A stretch of 61,921 nt of DNA from Acidobacteriaceae bacterium (GTDB lineage: Bacteria; Acidobacteriota; Terriglobia; Terriglobales; Acidobacteriaceae): assembly GCA_003132405.1 (NCBI GenBank), contig PKXQ01000108.1, forward strand, positions 24,787 to 86,707, read 5' to 3'. Each line of letters begins with the position of its first letter. Positions within the stretch are counted from its first letter, which is position 1. The notes below the pieces were generated by a model, which saw only the letters and a program-made list of their open reading frames with translations, was not told where the DNA came from and made no database searches. Positions 59,007 through 61,921 of this stretch are shown piece after piece. Both the position numbers and the translations under genes were made by a program.

Positions 59007-59834
59007 ATGGGCCAAAGTGTAGGCGCCAAAAAGAAAGTAGCAATCCTGGGTGCGGGCAAGATGGGCTCGATTCTGCTGCAATCCCTGCTGCGCGACGGAT
59101 TGCTTTCTCCCGCGCAAACCTGGGCTACCGTCACCCATCCCGAGCGCGCCCGTCTGTTAAAGGATAAGTTGAAGGTCCATGCCGGAACCGACAACCAGGA
59201 AGCAGTCCAGGGCGCGGACATTATTTTTCTGTGCGTTAAGCCCCAGGTAGTAGCTGACGTCGTCCGCGAGATCCGCGCGCACCTGAATGAAAAGCAGCTC
59301 GTGATCTCGATCGCCGCCTCAGTCCCGACCGACATGATCGAGCGCGCCCTCGAGAAAGAAGTTCCCGTAGTGCGCGCCATGCCGAACACTCCTTGCGTCC
59401 TCGGAGCGGGCATGACCGCCCTCTGCAAAGGCAAGTTCGCAACCCGCCAGCATCTTGAAATGGCCACAAAGTTTTTCGATGCCGTAGGCCGCACCGTGAC
59501 CGTAGACGAAAAACATATGGACGCCGTCACCGGTTTATCGGCAAGCGGCCCCGCCTACATCTACATCATTCTCGAATCACTCGCCGAGGCGGGAGTCAAA
59601 GTGGGCCTGCCGCGCGACGTAGCCACTCTTCTAGCCGCACAAACCACCATGGGTGCCGCTCGCGTGGTCCTCGAAACCGGCGATCATCCCGCGCTACTAA
59701 AAGACGCAGTAACCACCCCCGCCGGATGCACCATTGACGGCATCATGGAACTCGAAGAAGGGAAGTTACGAGTCACTTTGATTAAGGCGGTGGTGAAGGC
59801 CGTCCAGCGAGCCAAAGAATTGGCATTCTCGTAG
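59007..59834 (+). CDS. proC: Pyrroline-5-carboxylate reductase
   Basis: Catalyses the last step of proline synthesis with NAD(P)H. The 275-residue product has the nucleotide-binding opening KVAILGAGKMGSILLQSLL, the IIFLCVKPQVV strand, VVRAMPNTPCVLGAG, and the signature region SGPAYIYIILESLAEAGVKVGLPRDVA through TPAGCTIDGIMELEEG. GGAGG lies about 8 nt before ATG 59007. Length is typical. Confidence 0.95.
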   Translation: MGQSVGAKKKVAILGAGKMGSILLQSLLRDGLLSPAQTWATVTHPERARLLKDKLKVHAGTDNQEAVQGADIIFLCVKPQVVADVVREIRAHLNEKQLVISIAASVPTDMIERALEKEVPVVRAMPNTPCVLGAGMTALCKGKFATRQHLEMATKFFDAVGRTVTVDEKHMDAVTGLSASGPAYIYIILESLAEAGVKVGLPRDVATLLAAQTTMGAARVVLETGDHPALLKDAVTTPAGCTIDGIMELEEGKLRVTLIKAVVKAVQRAKELAFS

Positions 59835-59862
59835 GAGTGATGGGACAAAGAAGAAAGCGAAG

Positions 59863-60087
59863 CTACAATACCCAGCGGACGTTTATTGTGGACTTCCGCT
59901 TCTTTGATAGGCCGCAGCCTGTGCCAAAGCGCGAGTCCGCCCGCGATAACCACTCCACGCTGCTGAGAAAAAACCACCGATAAGCGGGCAGAGCAATCAA
60001 AAGAATCGTCACCACCGCGACGGCGACGATAAGCCCGGCCGACCCTCTTAGGCTGAATCTGAATTGGCCGCCAGATTCCCGTTCCAT
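59863..60087 (-). CDS. Small single-pass membrane protein (74 aa)
   Basis: A 74-residue protein with one hydrophobic helix (GLIVAVAVVTILLIALPAYRWFF) after a basic N-terminal stretch, and a basic C-terminal tail. No family recognised. AAGGTG lies a few bases before ATG 60087 and TAGAAT 9 nt before it on this strand, supporting a real, short-leader gene. It is downstream of lon on the same strand, beyond the palindromic region. Confidence 0.55.
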   Translation of the reverse strand: MERESGGQFRFSLRGSAGLIVAVAVVTILLIALPAYRWFFLSSVEWLSRADSRFGTGCGLSKKRKSTINVRWVL

Positions 60088-60133
60088 AACACCTTAATTC
60101 TAATGCCATTTAGCTCGAGCAGGAAAGTGCGGA

Positions 60134-60153
60134 TACGTATATATCTATACGTA
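60134..60153. repeat. AT-rich inverted repeat beside the parS-like site
   Basis: TACGTATA (60134-60141) and TATACGTA (60146-60153) are exact inverse complements with a 4-nt loop. It lies 12 nt from the longer palindrome at 60166-60193 and could be an operator for the small membrane-protein gene. Confidence 0.55.
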
Positions 60154-60165
60154 CAATATGGCCCA

Positions 60166-60193
60166 TACAAATGTTCCACGTGGAACATTTGTA
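60166..60193. promoter_or_regulatory. 28-bp palindrome containing a parS-like sequence
   Basis: The core TGTTCCACGTGGAACA (60172-60187) fits the bacterial parS consensus TGTTNCACGTGNAACA bound by ParB. The perfect symmetry extends six bases on each side (TACAAA / TTTGTA), 28 bp in all. It lies between the lon stop and the downstream minus-strand gene, with no T tract typical of a terminator. No parA or parB gene is in the window. Assignment rests on sequence match alone. Confidence 0.6.
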
Positions 60194-60205
60194 CATACAA
60201 TTGGT

Positions 60206-61921
60206 CTATTGGCGGGCTTCAGGAATCTCCGCCACCGGCGGGGTCACGATGGGAGCCATGGTGGCCTCCGCGTCCGACGGCATCTGCGGCAGCGGGCCTT
60301 CCAGGGCGATGGCCAGCACCTGATCCATGTTGTCGACGAAGTGTAGCTTCATGGCGGTGCGCAGATTCTCCGGAACTTCGGCTACATCTTTTTCGTTTTC
60401 CTGCGGCAGGATCACTTCGAACAGCCCGGCGCGATGGGCAGCGAGAAGCTTTTCTTTCAGGCCGCCGATGGGCAGCACCTTGCCGCGTAGCGTGATTTCT
60501 CCGGTCATGGCAATATCGCGGCGCACCGGAATCCGGCTGAGCGCGCTGGCCAGAGCGGTGGCAATGGTGATGCCGGCCGAAGGGCCATCCTTGGGAATCG
60601 CACCTTCCGGCACGTGTACGTGAATATCGAGGTTGCGATAGAAGTCGCGCGACAGGCCTAGCCGCAGGGCTCGTGAGCGTATGTAGGACATCGCAGCCTG
60701 CGCCGATTCCTGCATCACGTCGCCGAGTTTACCGGTTAATGTGAGCTTGCCTTTGCCGTCGACGGCTGTGGCTTCGGTGCTGAGGATCGACCCACCGACT
60801 TCGGTCCAGGCCAGGCCGGTGACGAGGCCGACTTCGCTCTTCTCGTGGGCTAGGGTGTCGCGGAACTTGAGTACGCCGAGCCAGTCGCCAATCTTCTCCG
60901 CCTCGATGGCGGCCGTGAAGTCAGCGCCTTCCTTCACTACCTTGCGCGCAACTTTTCGACATATGTTGCCAATCTCACGCTCCAGATTGCGGACGCCCGC
61001 TTCGCGGGTGTAGCCGCGGATGATCTGGCGTAAGGCGTCGTCGGAGAACTGAATGTTCTTCTCCGTCAGCCCCGCTTGTAGCATCTGCTTCTTGATCAGG
61101 AATTGTTTGGCGATTTCTACTTTTTCCGGTTCGGTGTAGCCGTGCAGGCGCAACACTTCCATACGATCTTGAAGTGCGGGCGGAATGGTGTGCATCACGT
61201 TGGCCGTGGCCACGAAGAAGACTTGAGACAGGTCGTACTCGACGTCAAGGTAATGATCGACGAACATGAAATTCTGTTCGGGATCGAGCACTTCTAGAAG
61301 GGCAGCAGAGGGGTCGCCACGGAAGTCCATCGACATTTTGTCGACTTCGTCGAGCATGAAGACAGGGTTTTTGGTGCCAGCCTTTTTCATCATCTGGATG
61401 ATCTGTCCGGGCAGGGCGCCGATGTAGGTGCGGCGATGGCCCCGGATCTCGGCCTCGTCGCGCACTCCGCCAAGCGACATGCGAACGAACTTGCGGCCAG
61501 TGGCCTTGGCAATCGACATTCCGAGCGATGTCTTGCCTACGCCCGGAGGCCCGACGAAGCAAAGGATTGAGCCTTTCGGATTTTTGACTAACTGGCGCAC
61601 GGCGAGAAACTCGAGGATGCGCTCCTTGATCTTCTCCAGGCCGTAATGATCTTCGTTCAGAGTTTTTTCAGCCCGCGTAATGTTGCGGATTTCCTTCGAC
61701 CGCTTCTTCCACGGCACCGCCAGCAGCCAGTCGAGGTAGTTGCGGGAGACCGTCGATTCCGCCGACATGGGCGGCATCGCTTCGAGTTTTTTCAGTTCCT
61801 GGATCGCTTTGTCGCGAACTTCCTTTGGCATGCCCGCGGCTTCAACTTTTTTCTTCAGTTCGTCGAATTCGCTTTTCTCGCCGCGGCCAAGTTCCTTCTG
61901 GATCGCCTTGATCTTCTCGTT
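60206..61921 (-). CDS. lon: ATP-dependent protease Lon, C-terminal part (N-terminus beyond window)
   Basis: The visible 571 residues run from the end of the N-terminal coiled-coil region to the stop; the gene continues past 61921. The AAA+ module has Walker [10 protein letters not shown], Walker [10 protein letters not shown] and [15 protein letters not shown]. The protease domain has the catalytic Ser in [11 protein letters not shown] and the catalytic Lys in [13 protein letters not shown]. Lon degrades misfolded and regulatory proteins in the cytoplasm. A short Pro/Ala-rich tail follows the conserved domain. A parS-like palindrome lies 12 nt after the stop. Confidence 0.97.
   Translation of the reverse strand, partial: NEKIKAIQKELGRGEKSEFDELKKKVEAAGMPKEVRDKAIQELKKLEAMPPMSAESTVSRNYLDWLLAVPWKKRSKEIRNITRAEKTLNEDHYGLEKIKERILEFLAVRQLVKNPKGSILCFVGPPGVGKTSLGMSIAKATGRKFVRMSLGGVRDEAEIRGHRRTYIGALPGQIIQMMKKAGTKNPVFMLDEVDKMSMDFRGDPSAALLEVLDPEQNFMFVDHYLDVEYDLSQVFFVATANVMHTIPPALQDRMEVLRLHGYTEPEKVEIAKQFLIKKQMLQAGLTEKNIQFSDDALRQIIRGYTREAGVRNLEREIGNICRKVARKVVKEGADFTAAIEAEKIGDWLGVLKFRDTLAHEKSEVGLVTGLAWTEVGGSILSTEATAVDGKGKLTLTGKLGDVMQESAQAAMSYIRSRALRLGLSRDFYRNLDIHVHVPEGAIPKDGPSAGITIATALASALSRIPVRRDIAMTGEITLRGKVLPIGGLKEKLLAAHRAGLFEVILPQENEKDVAEVPENLRTAMKLHFVDNMDQVLAIALEGPLPQMPSDAEATMAPIVTPPVAEIPEARQ

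Noticed and set aside
60166..60193. Palindrome as an intrinsic terminator of lon
   Set aside because: No loop and no T tract on either strand; the CACGTG core and exact parS match fit protein binding better.
60064..60495. 143-codon plus-strand frame across the parS-like site
   Set aside because: Mostly antisense to lon and begins inside the palindromic region.
1..61921. CRISPR array, insertion sequences, rRNA and tRNA genes
   Set aside because: No regularly spaced direct repeats, transposase genes with terminal repeats, rRNA-like sequence or tRNA T-arm motifs were found by reading both strands; a tRNAscan/Infernal run would be needed to exclude them fully.

Overview
The window is a chromosomal segment of about 62 kb from a GC-rich, Gram-negative-type bacterium. 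It encodes LptE, Psd and PssA, NADH dehydrogenase subunits, many secreted proteins with signal peptides, and PPIase and TPR proteins. An ASPIC/UnbV repeat protein, a very large BNR/Ig-like secreted protein, a GH2 enzyme, dispersed nuo genes and several families of intergenic palindromes together suggest an Acidobacteriota soil lineage (Terriglobia/Koribacter-like). That assignment is inference; no rRNA or tRNA gene was found to anchor it.

Layout. 1-2650: a gene-poor, lower-GC left edge with small membrane and hypothetical proteins, a missed 58-aa gene and a terminator-like hairpin. 2651-5862: a VOC protein, meaB-mce (methylmalonyl-CoA metabolism), tsaB-rimI, with palindromic repeats between them. 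6011-10868: a YdcH-like gene with a strong terminator, then a tightly coupled operon psd-pssA-(catalytically dead ASADH-like)-lptE-holA joining phospholipid synthesis, LPS assembly and replication. 10887-17521: an SRA-like/HNH nuclease, TPR, PspC and hydrolase genes, aroA, a methyltransferase and an orphan nuoB. 17638-25476: the 1170-aa TPR/FG-GAP/UnbV protein, an APC permease behind a promoter, structured leader and terminator, and a convergent GH2 exo-glucosaminidase-like gene. 25787-36523: a PpiD-like chaperone, malQ, a two-gene ABC importer without a binding protein, an OlsF-like double acyltransferase, a 3-hydroxyacyl-CoA dehydrogenase and a VapBC-type module with a clear promoter/operator. 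36557-46419: secreted aspartyl-protease-like and DUF2911 proteins, two MacB-type permeases, MidA with a palindromic insertion, Nudix and ABC-F proteins. 46432-53681 (mostly minus strand): a MazF module, an SmbP-like protein, a Crp/Fnr regulator with a divergent target, nuoI and a frameshifted S10 peptidase. 53775-61921: a 1557-aa secreted BNR/Ig protein, proC, a parS-like palindrome and the C-terminal part of lon.

Three themes run through the window. First, many genes without a Shine-Dalgarno sequence have a -10-like hexamer only 6-15 nt before the start codon, which suggests leaderless or very short-leader transcripts; the VapBC promoter is the clearest case. Second, several families of inverted repeats occupy gene junctions, and two of them have entered coding sequence or supply a gene start (midA, rimI). 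Third, there are candidate regulatory structures worth testing: the permease leader, Crp/Fnr-type sites upstream of 49039 and of nuoB, and the parS-like site beside lon. No CRISPR array, insertion sequence, tRNA or rRNA was seen.
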